Positions 44,232 through 54,548 of a stretch of DNA of 64,000 bases are shown one piece after another. Source of the DNA: Clostridium mobile (GTDB lineage Bacteria; Bacillota; Clostridia; Clostridiales; Clostridiaceae). Position 1 is the first letter of the stretch. Each line of letters starts with the position of its first letter. Location of the stretch: the NCBI RefSeq assembly GCF_018918285.1, contig NZ_JAHLQF010000004.1, forward strand, positions 62,001 to 126,000, given 5' to 3'. The position numbers were made by a program, and so were the translations under genes. The notes under the pieces were generated by a model. It was not told the origin of the DNA. It searched no databases and worked only from the letters and a program-made list of their open reading frames with translations.

Positions 44232-46766
44232 TTATTCAGCTACTTTTAGTTCAATTGTATATGGTCTACCATTATAATCAATTGTTATTTTACCACCATT
44301 AACAGTTATACTATATGTTGCACCTTTTTTAGTAGTTGCTTCTACTTTAACATCTATTTTTCTTAAGTCTTCTAAAGTAGTACTTTCAGTTATCTTAAAT
44401 TCATCACGTACAAACTCAAGTGTAGACTTTTTGATGCTAAATGCTCCACCGTTTACTGTTTTTGTAAATATTACAGGTTTTTCAGATGTTGCATCTAAAG
44501 TTACAGTGATTTTTTCTATTGTATTATTTTCTGAAATAGCTATTGCAGGTATTTTAATCTCACCATCGCTAGGTATTTTATTAAACCTACCTTCTAACAT
44601 TTCATATAATGTTTTAAAATCCTTATCTGCCACATAGTTAAGAACTACTTTAGCAAGGTCTTTTCCATCTTTGTCGTCACCCTTTACAGCTTCTAAATCT
44701 GTTGCAAGTTGACTAGTTGGATTGTTATTTCTTAAACTTTTAATTACATACTCAACTATATTTTGCTTTTCCTCACCCACTGTAGCCTTTTTAACTTTAT
44801 CTAATTCCATTACTATATTCTCTGTAATAATTTTATTTTGAACTTCTGCATCTTTTAAAGCTGTTCTCTTATTATTATAAACAGACTTTATAGTATCATC
44901 TTCCTTACCTAATCTAAACTTAGCTCCATTACTAAATACTAAATCATATACTTTCTTTTCAGTAGGCTTTGTTGATCCACCACCAGAACTTGAGCTTCCA
45001 CCGCCAGTACTAGTTGATGGTTTTATAGCATCTGCTGCTCCTGGTCCTGTTACGTTAGCTTCGTTGAATCCTTCAACTTTAATGGATGTTCCACTTGGAA
45101 CGTATATTTTAGCTGAGTTTTTAGCAGTGTCGTTCATAGCTTTTATTGTTCCTGTTGCACCTGCTGCTACTTTAATGTCTGCTGCTGTGTAAACTTCTAC
45201 TGTTCCTAATGAACCTTGAAGATTTACTACATCTTCTGCACCAGATCTTATTTCAACTTTGGATAGGCTTCCTGATCCTTTAAGAGTAACGTTACCTTCT
45301 ACCACTACTGGTTTGCTGATAGTTCCTCTTAATTCTACAGTTTTGTCTAAAACTGTTTTTGGTATATTTATGTTACCAAAGCTTCCGCCTGCTCCTTCAA
45401 GTATTATACTTGATAGTGCAGATGTGGATTTTATTTCTGTTCCTGATTCTGCTAATACTCTTGTGTTTGTTCTGCTTATTATATTTAATCTATCAGTTTT
45501 TACATTCTTTAGACGAACAGTTCCTTCTGCTCCTGATAATACAACTATACTATCAGCTTGTACTCCGTCTAAGTTAGTTTCTCCATCTTTACCTGGGTTA
45601 ATATAAACAGTTCCTTCTACCTTTAGGTTTGAAAGATTTGCTTTAGTTCCTTCTACATAAAGGTCACCCTTTATTGTTGAACTCTTTACTGTTATATTTT
45701 TAGCTGTGATTACAGCATTACCATTAACGTCTTTTTCGAAAGTAGCTCCTTCTTTATCCATAGCTTCAGCAGTTATTTTTATGCTGTCTACTACTGAATC
45801 AGCTACATTTTTAGCTCCACCAAGTATTGTTACTGTACTTGTTGGTGAAAGTTTTTCTCTTGCTACTTCTTTTGTGCTATCGCTTAAAGTTTTTCCAGTT
45901 AAAATTACTGGAGCATCCTTCTTCGCTGCTAGAGCTGAACCTGCAAGTGCATCAGCAAATTCATTTCCAGTAGCCCCTGAAGCTAATGCCATGTATGCAT
46001 TTGCAAAGTCAAATTCTGTTGCAAAAGCTTTCAATACTGCAGCATTAGTTTGGAATCTATCTTGTCCATGAACTCTTTTAGCATTTGGAAGAATTTTCAT
46101 CACTCCATCATTTACTGAAGCTGTTCCTCCAATTACATATGTAGTTGTTATTCCTGATGATTTTAAATATTCTTTAGTAGCACCTGGCAATTCCTTTACT
46201 TTAGTTAAAAGTACTGGAACTCCTTTAATAGCTGCTACTGGTGCTGCTGATAATGCATCTGCATATCCTTCTCCGCTAGCCACTATAGCTTCGTTTACAT
46301 TTCCTAACTTCTTTGCTATTTTTACAGAAGTTTCATATCTGTCTTTTCCATCTAATCTTTCAATGGAAGTTCCTAAAGCTTTTATTTTTCCTTCAACTTC
46401 TTTTGATACTGAAGCATGTCCACCTACTATGTAAACGTGTTTAGCTCCAAGTCTTTTTAATTCCTTTAATGTGTCTTCGCTTATTTTATCTCTCTGTGTC
46501 AAAATTATTGGAGCATTATTAGCTTTAGCAAGAGGTGCAGCACTTAGTGCATCTGCATATCCTTCTCCACTAGCTACTACTACATACTCTGATGAAGTCC
46601 AGCCTTCTTTTGAAATTTTTAATGCTGTTTCATATCTATCTGAACCCCAAAGTCTTGGATTTTCTGGTGGGTTAGCAGCTGATACTTTTACTGTAGTTAA
46701 TGAACTAGTTAAAAGTACAGACGCCATTGTACAAATAGATAGAATCTTTTTATTACTTTTGTGCAT
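44232..46766 (-). CDS. CWB2 surface protein, large paralogue
   Basis: An 844-residue exported protein: signal peptide 1-31, three CWB2 repeats starting RLWGSDRYETA (38), RLDGKDRYETS (about 135) and RVHGQDRFQTN (about 232). A stalk of short repeated beta strands (ITVKSSTIKGDLYVEGTKANLSN...) covers about 350-570, followed by a Gly/Ser-rich linker near 585-605 (GGGSSSSGGGSTKP). The last 240 residues are an unrecognised domain. Codon use (preference for GCT and CCT) suggests high expression, as expected for an S-layer-type protein. Own promoter and terminator. Confidence 0.93.
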   Translation of the reverse strand: MHKSNKKILSICTMASVLLTSSLTTVKVSAANPPENPRLWGSDRYETALKISKEGWTSSEYVVVASGEGYADALSAAPLAKANNAPIILTQRDKISEDTLKELKRLGAKHVYIVGGHASVSKEVEGKIKALGTSIERLDGKDRYETSVKIAKKLGNVNEAIVASGEGYADALSAAPVAAIKGVPVLLTKVKELPGATKEYLKSSGITTTYVIGGTASVNDGVMKILPNAKRVHGQDRFQTNAAVLKAFATEFDFANAYMALASGATGNEFADALAGSALAAKKDAPVILTGKTLSDSTKEVAREKLSPTSTVTILGGAKNVADSVVDSIKITAEAMDKEGATFEKDVNGNAVITAKNITVKSSTIKGDLYVEGTKANLSNLKVEGTVYINPGKDGETNLDGVQADSIVVLSGAEGTVRLKNVKTDRLNIISRTNTRVLAESGTEIKSTSALSSIILEGAGGSFGNINIPKTVLDKTVELRGTISKPVVVEGNVTLKGSGSLSKVEIRSGAEDVVNLQGSLGTVEVYTAADIKVAAGATGTIKAMNDTAKNSAKIYVPSGTSIKVEGFNEANVTGPGAADAIKPSTSTGGGSSSSGGGSTKPTEKKVYDLVFSNGAKFRLGKEDDTIKSVYNNKRTALKDAEVQNKIITENIVMELDKVKKATVGEEKQNIVEYVIKSLRNNNPTSQLATDLEAVKGDDKDGKDLAKVVLNYVADKDFKTLYEMLEGRFNKIPSDGEIKIPAIAISENNTIEKITVTLDATSEKPVIFTKTVNGGAFSIKKSTLEFVRDEFKITESTTLEDLRKIDVKVEATTKKGATYSITVNGGKITIDYNGRPYTIELKVAE

Positions 46767-47004
46767 CCAAACATCCCTCCATGTTTATTTTTCTTATTAT
46801 GCTAAAATATAGCAAATTAAATATAATTTTAATTATAATTATACTATAATCAAAATTTATTTCCAACTAGTTACATGAATTATTTTCAATATATTGTTAA
46901 ACTTATCCATGAATGCTCATAATAATACAATAATCGTTATTATTTATGAAAAGTTTATATAAAATTTTTTATATAAATTTGTATTTTTTTAAAATTCACA
47001 TTAA

Positions 47005-47034
47005 AAAAGATAACCTAATTCAGGCTATCCTTTT
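47005..47034 (-). terminator. Terminator after the second M14 carboxypeptidase
   Basis: Minus-strand stem AAAAGGATAGCCT/AGGTTATCTTTT around AATTC-type loop, followed by a run of six T residues. Confidence 0.78.
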
Positions 47035-47055
47035 CAATTTATTAATTTATCTAAA

Positions 47056-48726
47056 TTAGTCTAGGCTTATAATACTTGCATCTAAAGAAGTATTTTGCAT
47101 ATATCTATAAACTGGCACTTCCTCGTTAATATCTACAGTTATTATATTAAATTCTGTAAAGCTATCCTGTGCATCTGGTTCTAATGCAATTGATATTAAA
47201 TTTGCATTAGGTTGATCCATAGTAAACACATAGCTTCCTTTAGGAAATTTAACAAATTTGTTGCTCACATCTACAGTAACTCTATTTCTAAAGTGTCCTT
47301 CATAATAGTTTGTTTCAACTTCCTTATTCTTAACCTTAAAGCTTTCAACTGGAAGTTCCATATCATTATTCAACTTCTTCACAGTTACTCCAGAGTAGGA
47401 TAATCTTTTAGCAACTTCATGGTAAGCTGGTGGAAGTATGTAAGCATTTGGTCTTACTCTTTCCAATGTTGGTATGCTCTCATTGCTGCTAAAGAAATCT
47501 GCATCTACTGTTACTCTCTTGGAGGTTTCTAAATCAATTATATTAAACTTAACTGGATCTACTTTTTTGCTTTGGCTATTTAAAATTACCTTATCACTAT
47601 CTTCTACCTTTTGTCCTAACTTAACTATATTGTTTCTTGCGCCATCTATGGTATTTTTAACCACTTTAGCATTGTCAGCAGTGCTTCTTATTATATTTTG
47701 AGCCGCTAATATGTGAGACATTACTCTTCTTTCAAAAGTTTCTTTTCCTATACCTATTCCTCTTGTTTCAAGTAGGAAAGAGAAGGATGGCTGTAATCCA
47801 TAAGCATTTCTTCCTATCTTAGCATCAGCTCCAGCCTCAAACAAAGTTATGTTTCCATCTTTTACTGAAGAAGTATAGTACATATAGCTTGTATAATCCT
47901 TTGATTTCATTTCTTTATGAACATTATCCACAAATAATTTATTTGACATATCCCTTACTTCTTTTGGGATGTTTAAATTTTTAGCAGAGGATATTAAAAG
48001 ATCGTAATTAGTAAGTGAACCCTTCTTTCCGACTTTTCTAAAACTACTGTCAACGCCATATTCATGGGCGTCAACCACTACTTCAGGCATAAAGCTATTA
48101 AAAGCCTTATGTACTGCTATGGTTTCTTTAAGATCAAATTTTAAGTGGTCACGATTTGAATCTATTAGAGTAGCTGTTTGTCTTTGGAAGTAGTATGAAC
48201 CATCTCCATTAAACCTTGGAAGTATAACTACAGATACCTTGTCCAAAACTTCTTTTCCTAAGTTTCCACCTGCTAAGTTTTTTGCTACTGCAAGCATAGC
48301 TTCCCCTCCAGCAGGCTCATTGCCGTGGATTTGTCCTTGAAGCCATACTACAGGTCTTCCTGTTTTTAATATATCAGATGGTTTTTCATACCCTTCCTTT
48401 GTAAATATCATAATAGGCATCGGTCTTCCTTCTTGAGTATGCCCTATTATTGAAACTTTCATATTGGATGATGACTTTTGAAGATCATATATAAAATTCA
48501 TCATTTCTTCATGGGATGTAAAATCTGTTTTCCCCTCTTTAAAAGCTGGAGTCAAAATCTTTCCTTCAGGTTTTTTAAAATAATTTTCGATTATTTCTGT
48601 TGGCTGCTTATAATAATCATCTGGAGCATAAGGAGCAGCAAATACCTTTGGAGCTAATGATCCCATTAATACAAATGAAAATGTTAATGATGAAACTATT
48701 TTCCTAAAAGTTTTTTTGTTTAACAT
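47056..48726 (-). CDS. Secreted M14 carboxypeptidase, large form
   Basis: A 556-residue exported protein: signal peptide 1-30 (cut after VFA), M14 domain about 40-360 with His134-x-x-Glu137 (GQIHGNEPAGG), His221 (VVVDAHEYG) and a Glu in LLETRGIGIG. RFNGDGSYYFQRQ fills the substrate-Arg site. The C-terminal 190 residues (from about 365) are beta-rich, ending in a segment that resembles a substrate- or wall-binding appendage, not assigned. Likely extracellular peptide or wall turnover. Confidence 0.9.
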   Translation of the reverse strand: MLNKKTFRKIVSSLTFSFVLMGSLAPKVFAAPYAPDDYYKQPTEIIENYFKKPEGKILTPAFKEGKTDFTSHEEMMNFIYDLQKSSSNMKVSIIGHTQEGRPMPIMIFTKEGYEKPSDILKTGRPVVWLQGQIHGNEPAGGEAMLAVAKNLAGGNLGKEVLDKVSVVILPRFNGDGSYYFQRQTATLIDSNRDHLKFDLKETIAVHKAFNSFMPEVVVDAHEYGVDSSFRKVGKKGSLTNYDLLISSAKNLNIPKEVRDMSNKLFVDNVHKEMKSKDYTSYMYYTSSVKDGNITLFEAGADAKIGRNAYGLQPSFSFLLETRGIGIGKETFERRVMSHILAAQNIIRSTADNAKVVKNTIDGARNNIVKLGQKVEDSDKVILNSQSKKVDPVKFNIIDLETSKRVTVDADFFSSNESIPTLERVRPNAYILPPAYHEVAKRLSYSGVTVKKLNNDMELPVESFKVKNKEVETNYYEGHFRNRVTVDVSNKFVKFPKGSYVFTMDQPNANLISIALEPDAQDSFTEFNIITVDINEEVPVYRYMQNTSLDASIISLD

Positions 48727-48983
48727 TAATTCATCCCCCTTTTGTAAATTTTTTCCTGTAATTTTATTTTAGTTCCCTTTTTTTATAATGTCAATCATAA
48801 TTCAAAAACTATTTTAAATATTTTTAAATTTCTATCAATTTTAATTTATTTTTCCATTTAAAGTATTTATTCATTATAATAACTTATGGCTTAAAAAAAT
48901 CATATTAAAAATATATTTTATTTAAATATTTTATTTAAAACTCTACATTTTTTTTAAAAATATTGTATAATTATTGATATACG

Positions 48984-48997
48984 TGTAAAGATTTACA
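48984..48997. promoter_or_regulatory. Palindrome upstream of the MCP at 49.0 kb
   Basis: TGTAAA-GA-TTTACA, about 13 bases after a TATAAT (48966-48971) and just before the ribosome binding site. A candidate operator over the transcription start. Confidence 0.4.
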
Positions 48998-49013
48998 AGG
49001 GGGATATTGGAAT

Positions 49014-51245
49014 ATGAGATTTATTAACAGAAAAACTAAAATTGCCAAACCTAAAAACAACAATCTTTTTACAAAAATTAAAAGCATAAACCCATTTAAA
49101 AAACTAAATTTTAATAAATTTAAAAATGGAAATAAGGTTAACAACAATGAAAATGAAAAAATTACAAAAACAAAAAAACTTAAAGTTAAATCTATAAAAC
49201 ATAAACTTGTTGCTTCCATGCTTACCCTAACATTAGGAAGCTTAGCTTTGAGCACCTTATTTTCTGCCCTAAATATTTATTCAAGCAATAAAAATACTTT
49301 TAGTGAAAATATTAAAAATAGTGCTCATTTACTTGATTCTTATGTTCAACAATATATATCTTCAATAGGCAATAATTTATTAACTATTTCTTCTTTACCA
49401 AAAGTTAAAGCAGTAGGTTCAGACGTAACCTCATATGTTAAAGTTAGTAACCCTTATAATCAAGTAAAAATTACAGCTAATAGTCCTTATGAGAAGGATT
49501 TGCTAAATGTTTTGCAATCCTTTAAGGATAAAAATAGTGGTATACAATCTATTGCTATAGGAGTAGAAGAAAATATGGGATATATAGAATATCCATTATC
49601 TCTAAAGTCTAATAATTATAATCCTGTAACAGAAGATTGGTATCAAATAGCAAAATCTGATTTTGATAAGGTACATATATTAGATTCATATTTAAATGCC
49701 AATGGTGAAGTAAGCTCCACATTAGTAAAAGCTATTAAAGATGATAAAGGCATACTGAAGGGAGTAGTAGCCTTTCGTATAAATTTAGATACTTTAAACG
49801 AAACAGTTAGTAAATTAAGCATAGGAAAAACTGGTTATACAGTTTTAGTGGACAAGAGCGGTACTATAATGTCACACTCAAAGGATGAAAGCCTTATAGG
49901 AAGACCCATAGGAAATTTATCTATACCAGAGCTAGACACCGTTAACTTAGAGGAAAAAACCTTTACTACTAATATAAATGGCGTAGATTATACTATTTTC
50001 ATAACAAACTGTTCCGATAACGGTTTAGGATGGAATTATATAAACTTTATTGAAAGCAGTGAACTTATGTCTGTATTCTACTCCACTGTTTTCAGAAACT
50101 TATTAGTGCTATTAGTTTGTGCTGTAGTTGGTGTATTTGTATCATTATATATATCAAATAAAATTACTACACCTATAAAAGCTGTAGCAGGACATTTCTC
50201 TTCCTTAGGAAAAGGTGATTTTACTGTAGATCTAGACCAAAAATATTTAAATATACAAGATGAAATTGGTTTAATGGCTAACTCTGCCGTAGAAATGCAA
50301 AATTCAATTAAGGAATTATTGTTAAATGTACATGATTCAGCTGGAAGCTTAGATGAACAATCTCAAAGTCTTTTCTCCTCTTCAGAAGAGATGTTACTTG
50401 TTTCATCTGATGTAGCTTCTTCTGTACAAAATGTATCTAAAGGTGCTTCTGAGCAGGCTATGGACTTAGAAAAAATGAACACTATAATAGCTAACTTTGC
50501 AAGACAACTTGAAAACATAATAAGTGATATACAAGAGGCTGAAAGAAACTCTAACTCAATTAATACCTTAGTTGGAGAAAGTGATAGCAAAATAAACAAC
50601 CTATCCCTTTCAATTACAGAGATAAAGACTAAGTTTGAGGAGTTAATTAACACTATAACTACTCTTCACGAAAATGTTAACAAGATAAATGAAATAAATA
50701 TATTTATAAATAATATAGCAGAACAAACAAATCTTCTAGCTTTAAATGCAGCTATCGAGGCTGCAAGAGCAGGAGAATCTGGAAGAAGCTTTGCTGTAGT
50801 TGCTGATGAAATAAGAAAACTTGCAGAACAAAGTAAAAATTCTTCAGTACAAATTACAAGCATAATTAATACAGTGTCCAAGCACACAGATAATATAATC
50901 AACTTATCAAAGGAAGTTGACAAAAACATGGATGTGGAAATGGAAAATATAGATTCAGCAATAAGCTCATTTAATTCTATAAATAATGAGTTAACTGTAT
51001 TAATACCAAAGATTCATGCTATAAACAATGCTTCTACTAGCATAGCAAGAGAAAAGGATGACATAATAAACTCTATAGAAAATTCCTCTTCTATATCAGA
51101 AGAAATAGCAGCCTCCTCTGAAGAGATTGCAGCTTCCTCTGAAGAAATGAACTCTTCTATAGAAGAATTATCACAGTACGCTAAAGTACTTAAAGATACT
51201 AGCGAATCAGTATCTAGCAAAATAAATGAATTCAAATTAAAATAA
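49014..51245 (+). CDS. Methyl-accepting chemotaxis protein with double-Cache sensor
   Basis: A 743-residue receptor. A 60-residue Lys/Asn-rich cytoplasmic tail precedes TM1 (about 66-88), unusual in length. The extracellular region of about 270 residues (LLDSYVQQY..., [13 protein letters not shown]..., [26 protein letters not shown]) is a dCACHE domain. TM2 is at about 360-382, then HAMP and a signalling domain with tip [21 protein letters not shown]. The tail has [17 protein letters not shown] repeats. Orphan receptor. Confidence 0.94.
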   Translation: MRFINRKTKIAKPKNNNLFTKIKSINPFKKLNFNKFKNGNKVNNNENEKITKTKKLKVKSIKHKLVASMLTLTLGSLALSTLFSALNIYSSNKNTFSENIKNSAHLLDSYVQQYISSIGNNLLTISSLPKVKAVGSDVTSYVKVSNPYNQVKITANSPYEKDLLNVLQSFKDKNSGIQSIAIGVEENMGYIEYPLSLKSNNYNPVTEDWYQIAKSDFDKVHILDSYLNANGEVSSTLVKAIKDDKGILKGVVAFRINLDTLNETVSKLSIGKTGYTVLVDKSGTIMSHSKDESLIGRPIGNLSIPELDTVNLEEKTFTTNINGVDYTIFITNCSDNGLGWNYINFIESSELMSVFYSTVFRNLLVLLVCAVVGVFVSLYISNKITTPIKAVAGHFSSLGKGDFTVDLDQKYLNIQDEIGLMANSAVEMQNSIKELLLNVHDSAGSLDEQSQSLFSSSEEMLLVSSDVASSVQNVSKGASEQAMDLEKMNTIIANFARQLENIISDIQEAERNSNSINTLVGESDSKINNLSLSITEIKTKFEELINTITTLHENVNKINEINIFINNIAEQTNLLALNAAIEAARAGESGRSFAVVADEIRKLAEQSKNSSVQITSIINTVSKHTDNIINLSKEVDKNMDVEMENIDSAISSFNSINNELTVLIPKIHAINNASTSIAREKDDIINSIENSSSISEEIAASSEEIAASSEEMNSSIEELSQYAKVLKDTSESVSSKINEFKLK

Positions 51246-51263
51246 TGTAATAACAAAGTTTAC

Positions 51264-51302
51264 AAAAGGATATGCACTTTATAGGGTGTATATCCTTTTT
51301 TA
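51264..51302 (+). terminator. Terminator after the MCP at 51.2 kb
   Basis: AAAAGGATATGCAC/GTGTATATCCTTTT stem (one G-T pair) with an 8-base loop and a tract of seven T residues. Confidence 0.9.
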
Positions 51303-51353
51303 TTAAAAAGCGTTCCCATACATTTGAATTTTCTCATAACATATGAAATAATT

Positions 51354-51553
51354 ATTTTATCCGATGACTACCATCCGTAATACTCCCATCTTCTACAAGT
51401 GGGAGATACTAGAACTCTTGAGCTTCAGGGATTTAGAGTTCTTATGCTGTGCATAACGGATGCTACGTCCCTGGATAAGTTCTTCTAAGCTTCAGTTGGA
51501 GTAAGTATTCCTTTTAAGCAAACTCCATCTGAAGCTAAGAATCACTTGATAAA
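51354..51553 (+). repeat. Structured repeat element, copy 1 (200 bp)
   Basis: A nested inverted-repeat element: outer TTATCC/GGATAA, middle CATCCGT/ACGGATG, inner CTCCCA/TGGGAG arms, then a separate 15-bp hairpin AGCTTCAG...CTGAAGCT ending in CTAAGAATCACTTGATAAA. A second copy is at 62863-63015. Copy 1 carries an extra 47 bases that form their own AGAACTCT/AGAGTTCT hairpin. It ends four bases before the radical SAM ribosome binding site. Strand is arbitrary. Possibly an IS200/IS605-type mobile fragment or a structured RNA; identity not established. Confidence 0.75.
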
Positions 51554-51573
51554 TATAAAAGGTGGGGATTATT

Positions 51574-52509
51574 TTGAGAGATTATAAATTTATTTTTGGA
51601 CCTATACCCTCTAGAAGATTAGGTATGTCCTTAGGGGTAAGTCCAATTCCTAAAAAATATTGTAGTTATTCTTGTGTTTATTGTCAGGTAGGTAGAACGG
51701 ACCACTTAACAGATAAAAGAGAAGATTTTTTTCTTTTAGATGATATAATAGAAGAATTTAAAGATTACGTAGAACATAATGAGGATTTTAATGTAGTAAC
51801 TGTGGTTGGAGAAGGGGAACCTACATTGTATAAATCTTTAGGTAGACTTATACATGAACTAAAAAAGCTAACTTCAAAGCCTGTTGTGGTAATTACCAAC
51901 GGGGCAACCCTTGGGGAAGCAGAAGTTAGAGAAGATTTAATGGAATGCGATATACTGTTACCTTCCATAGATGCCTTTGATGAGGAATCCTTTAAGAAAA
52001 TTCACCGCCCTCATGGAAGAATAAAATTTCAGGACTCTTATGAAGGGTTAGTAGAGTTTTCTAAAGAATTTAAAGGGGAACTTTGGCTTGAAGTAATGCT
52101 TATTGAAGGAATAAACACCTCTGAAGAGGACTTGATTAAATTAAAAGCTTTAATAGATAAAATAAATTACTCAAGGATATTTATAAATGCTCCTGTAAGA
52201 CCTCCAGCAGAAGAAAATATTTCTATTCCACCTAAAGAGAGCGTTGAAAGAGCCGCAAAGATTTTAGGAGGTTTTTCTATAGATTCCTTGACTACAGGAA
52301 GTTTTTCCAGTGGAATTGCGGATAATTACCATGCAATTTTAAGCATAATAAAAAGACACCCTATGAATCAATTTGAAATAAATAGTTTTTTTAAAGATAG
52401 AAATTGCAATCAGGAAGAAATAGATTTTTATTTCAATAAACTAAACAACGACCCTTCAGTGCAAGTAGTTGAATATAGAGGATATTTTACTTATAGAGTT
52501 ACAAATTAA
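51574..52509 (+). CDS. Radical SAM protein
   Basis: A 311-residue enzyme; TTG start at 51574, six bases after AAAGGTGGGG (a GTG four codons earlier overlaps that site). The iron-sulphur motif is CSYSCVYC (Cys30, Cys34, Cys37), followed by GEGEPTLY, the SAM-binding GGE-like loop. N-terminal FGPIPSRRLGMSLGV is typical of the MoaA/wyosine-synthesis-related COG0731 group. The last 70 residues contain a winged-helix-like end (IIKRHPMNQFEINSFF). The substrate is unknown. It is followed 13 bases later by a pyridoxamine kinase gene, so the two form an operon. Confidence 0.9.
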   Translation: MRDYKFIFGPIPSRRLGMSLGVSPIPKKYCSYSCVYCQVGRTDHLTDKREDFFLLDDIIEEFKDYVEHNEDFNVVTVVGEGEPTLYKSLGRLIHELKKLTSKPVVVITNGATLGEAEVREDLMECDILLPSIDAFDEESFKKIHRPHGRIKFQDSYEGLVEFSKEFKGELWLEVMLIEGINTSEEDLIKLKALIDKINYSRIFINAPVRPPAEENISIPPKESVERAAKILGGFSIDSLTTGSFSSGIADNYHAILSIIKRHPMNQFEINSFFKDRNCNQEEIDFYFNKLNNDPSVQVVEYRGYFTYRVTN

Positions 52510-52522
52510 GGAGGTATAAGCA

Positions 52523-53395
52523 ATGCATCCAGTAAAAAGAATTGCTGCTATTCATGACTTATCTGGTTTTGGAAGAGCATCACTTACTTCTATAATACCT
52601 ATTTTATCTAGCATGGGAATACAAGTATGTCCAATGCCTACAGCTATACTATCCACTCATACTGGTGGCTTTGAAGACTATACTTTTGTTGATTTAACGG
52701 ACTCTATGGAAGCTTTTATGAATCATTGGCATAAAATTGATATAGACTTTGACTGCATATATAGTGGATTTCTAGGTTCTTCAAAGCAAATTAATATAGT
52801 TTCAAAATTTATTGATCTATTTAGAACAAAGGATAACTTAGTTGTAATAGACCCTGTCATGGGCGATAACGGAAAACTTTACGTTACTATGGACATGGAT
52901 ATGGTGGAAAATATGAGGTGCCTAATTAAAAAGGCAGATATTATAACTCCTAATTTTACAGAGGCAGCATACCTCCTAGGTGAGGATGTTAATACCAGCC
53001 TATCGGAATGTGAAATTAAAGGCTGGATGAAGCGTCTTAGTGAAATGGGACCAAAAATAGTAATAATAACTAGCGTACCAGATAATCATAAAAAGCATAA
53101 GAAAACCCATGTATTAGCATACAATAAAGAAGATAATGTGTTTTGGAAGGTAAGCAGTAAACACATACCAACCTTTTATCCAGGTACAGGAGATGCCTTT
53201 ACCAGTGTACTTGTAGGCAGTCTTCTTCAAGGGGATAGCCTTCCTTTGGCTCTAGATAGAGGGGTTCAATTTATTTCTACTTGTATAAAAGCAAGCTACG
53301 GATTTAACTATCCAAATAGAGAAGGTGTGCTTTTAGAAAAAGTATTAGACACTTTAAAATTACCTGTAATAGTTAGCAGTTATGAATTAATATAA
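52523..53395 (+). CDS. Pyridoxamine kinase
   Basis: A 290-residue ribokinase-fold enzyme phosphorylating pyridoxal, pyridoxamine or pyridoxine for PLP salvage. Markers: AIHDLSGFGRASLTSIIPILSSMGIQVCPMPTAILSTHTGGF at the N-terminus, VIDPVMGDNGKLY, ITPNFTEAAYLLG and the anion hole/catalytic Asp in YPGTGDAFTS. GGAGG precedes ATG. Probably co-transcribed with the radical SAM gene; it might also supply PLP to the class V aminotransferase elsewhere, which is not special to this locus. Confidence 0.93.
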   Translation: MHPVKRIAAIHDLSGFGRASLTSIIPILSSMGIQVCPMPTAILSTHTGGFEDYTFVDLTDSMEAFMNHWHKIDIDFDCIYSGFLGSSKQINIVSKFIDLFRTKDNLVVIDPVMGDNGKLYVTMDMDMVENMRCLIKKADIITPNFTEAAYLLGEDVNTSLSECEIKGWMKRLSEMGPKIVIITSVPDNHKKHKKTHVLAYNKEDNVFWKVSSKHIPTFYPGTGDAFTSVLVGSLLQGDSLPLALDRGVQFISTCIKASYGFNYPNREGVLLEKVLDTLKLPVIVSSYELI

Positions 53396-53418
53396 AAAAG
53401 CCCAATTGGGCTTTTTTT
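53394..53418. terminator. Bidirectional terminator
   Basis: AAAAAAGCCCAATTGGGCTTTTTTT, a strong A-tract/hairpin/T-tract between convergent genes; it overlaps the stop of both. Confidence 0.93.
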
Positions 53419-53830
53419 AAAGTTGCATATTTATATTACCCATTAATTCATACATGAATTTTTGTTCATGGGTTATATGTTCTAATAAAGTCTGCCATAC
53501 CTTATCCTTTTTACCATACTTTTTAACTTCCTCTAGCAAACTTAAAAAATGAGCATCATGCATACAAAATTCATTTATAAGCTTTTTAAGTTCCATTACA
53601 GCATATGGTATTGGACAACCTCTTTTTTTCAATTCTTCAACTTTAGTCTTAAGTTGAGAAAATACTTTATTTATATGCATTAGCTGATTAACTATATCTT
53701 TAGGTAAGTCTTTCTTAGTCAATTCTCCAAGAGTCTTAATGAATATAGGATGTTCACTTGATATATCGGACCATAAAATCAATTCATTAAATACGCAATT
53801 TAAGTTATTTACTAAAGTATAACAATACAA
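53417..53830 (-). CDS. DUF2935-like helical protein
   Basis: About 137 residues, starting at TTG 53830 seven bases after GGGGG; the longer frame upstream has no binding site and reads as non-coding sequence. The ELILWSDISSEHPIFIKTLGEL start and later HDAHFLSLLEEVKKYG...HITHEQKFMYEL resemble one half of the two-repeat DUF2935 family (possible metal-binding four-helix bundle with His and Glu). It is about half the family's usual length, either a single-domain member or a truncated copy. Function unknown. Confidence 0.68.
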   Translation of the reverse strand: MYCYTLVNNLNCVFNELILWSDISSEHPIFIKTLGELTKKDLPKDIVNQLMHINKVFSQLKTKVEELKKRGCPIPYAVMELKKLINEFCMHDAHFLSLLEEVKKYGKKDKVWQTLLEHITHEQKFMYELMGNINMQL

Positions 53831-54036
53831 ACCTTTTCCCCCTACAAAATATCTCATAATTACAATATATGACCATATGCATAAAAAGGTTACATTATCG
53901 TGATTATCATCATAGAGTAAAAGCAATATCTATGATAATATGTATTCCGTATATTGTACACTTTGTGGATTAATCCAACAATTAACGAATATAAAGTTCA
54001 TTTTACTTACGCACTTATCAATATGAGGAGGATACT

Positions 54037-54366
54037 ATGAAAAAGATTGGTATTATAAATTGTTATGAAGTTTCAAAAAGGTGCTCAGGCTCAGGCTGTT
54101 TTAAAGCATTTAATAATAATACAGGAGCTTTTGAGGAATACGCAGATAAGGATACAGAATTAATAAGTTTTGTTCATTGCAATGGATGCGGTGAACAATC
54201 TGTAGAAGAAGTGCTAGCAAAGGCTAGAAGAATGAAGGAGCTTGGAGTGGAATATATACATCTCTCCTCCTGCATTAGATCAAAATGTCCTTGGTACAAC
54301 GATTTTATTAAAGAATTATCAAATGATCATAATGTAGTTGGGTATACCCATAGTAAGAAAAAATAG
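54037..54366 (+). CDS. CGGC-domain protein
   Basis: A 109-residue protein of the CGGC family: cysteine motifs CSGSGCFKAF (16-25), HCNGCGEQS (about 47-55) and SSCIRSKCPWY (about 78-88). The family is predicted to bind metal or a cluster; its role is unknown. GAGGAGG precedes the ATG. Monocistronic, followed by a tandem hairpin repeat. Confidence 0.87.
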   Translation: MKKIGIINCYEVSKRCSGSGCFKAFNNNTGAFEEYADKDTELISFVHCNGCGEQSVEEVLAKARRMKELGVEYIHLSSCIRSKCPWYNDFIKELSNDHNVVGYTHSKKK

Positions 54367-54393
54367 GAATCTAATTTGTCATAACCTAATTCT

Positions 54394-54500
54394 GAAAATA
54401 CATTTGTAAATCACAAAATAGCTAAGTATATAGTGAAATAGCGACTTTTTCTGGAGCGGCTTCACTGTGTACTTAGCTCTCTATTTGATAAACTAAATTA
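54394..54500. repeat. Tandem hairpin repeat, unit 1
   Basis: 107-bp unit, about 75% identical to unit 2. It forms an 18-bp stem, AGCTAAGTATATAGTGAA with TTCACTGTGTACTTAGCT (with G-U pairs), closing a loop with AATAGCGACTTTTT. It lies after the CGGC gene, between convergent genes. Confidence 0.7.
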
Positions 54501-54548
54501 TTTTTGTAAAATTTTATTATTGTAAACTAATCTTATATAGCTTATTTA

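Noticed and set aside
51354-51553. Group I intron or IStron
   Set aside because: At 153-200 bp the element is too short for a group I core, I see no P3/P7 core motifs, and one copy lies between genes, not inside one.
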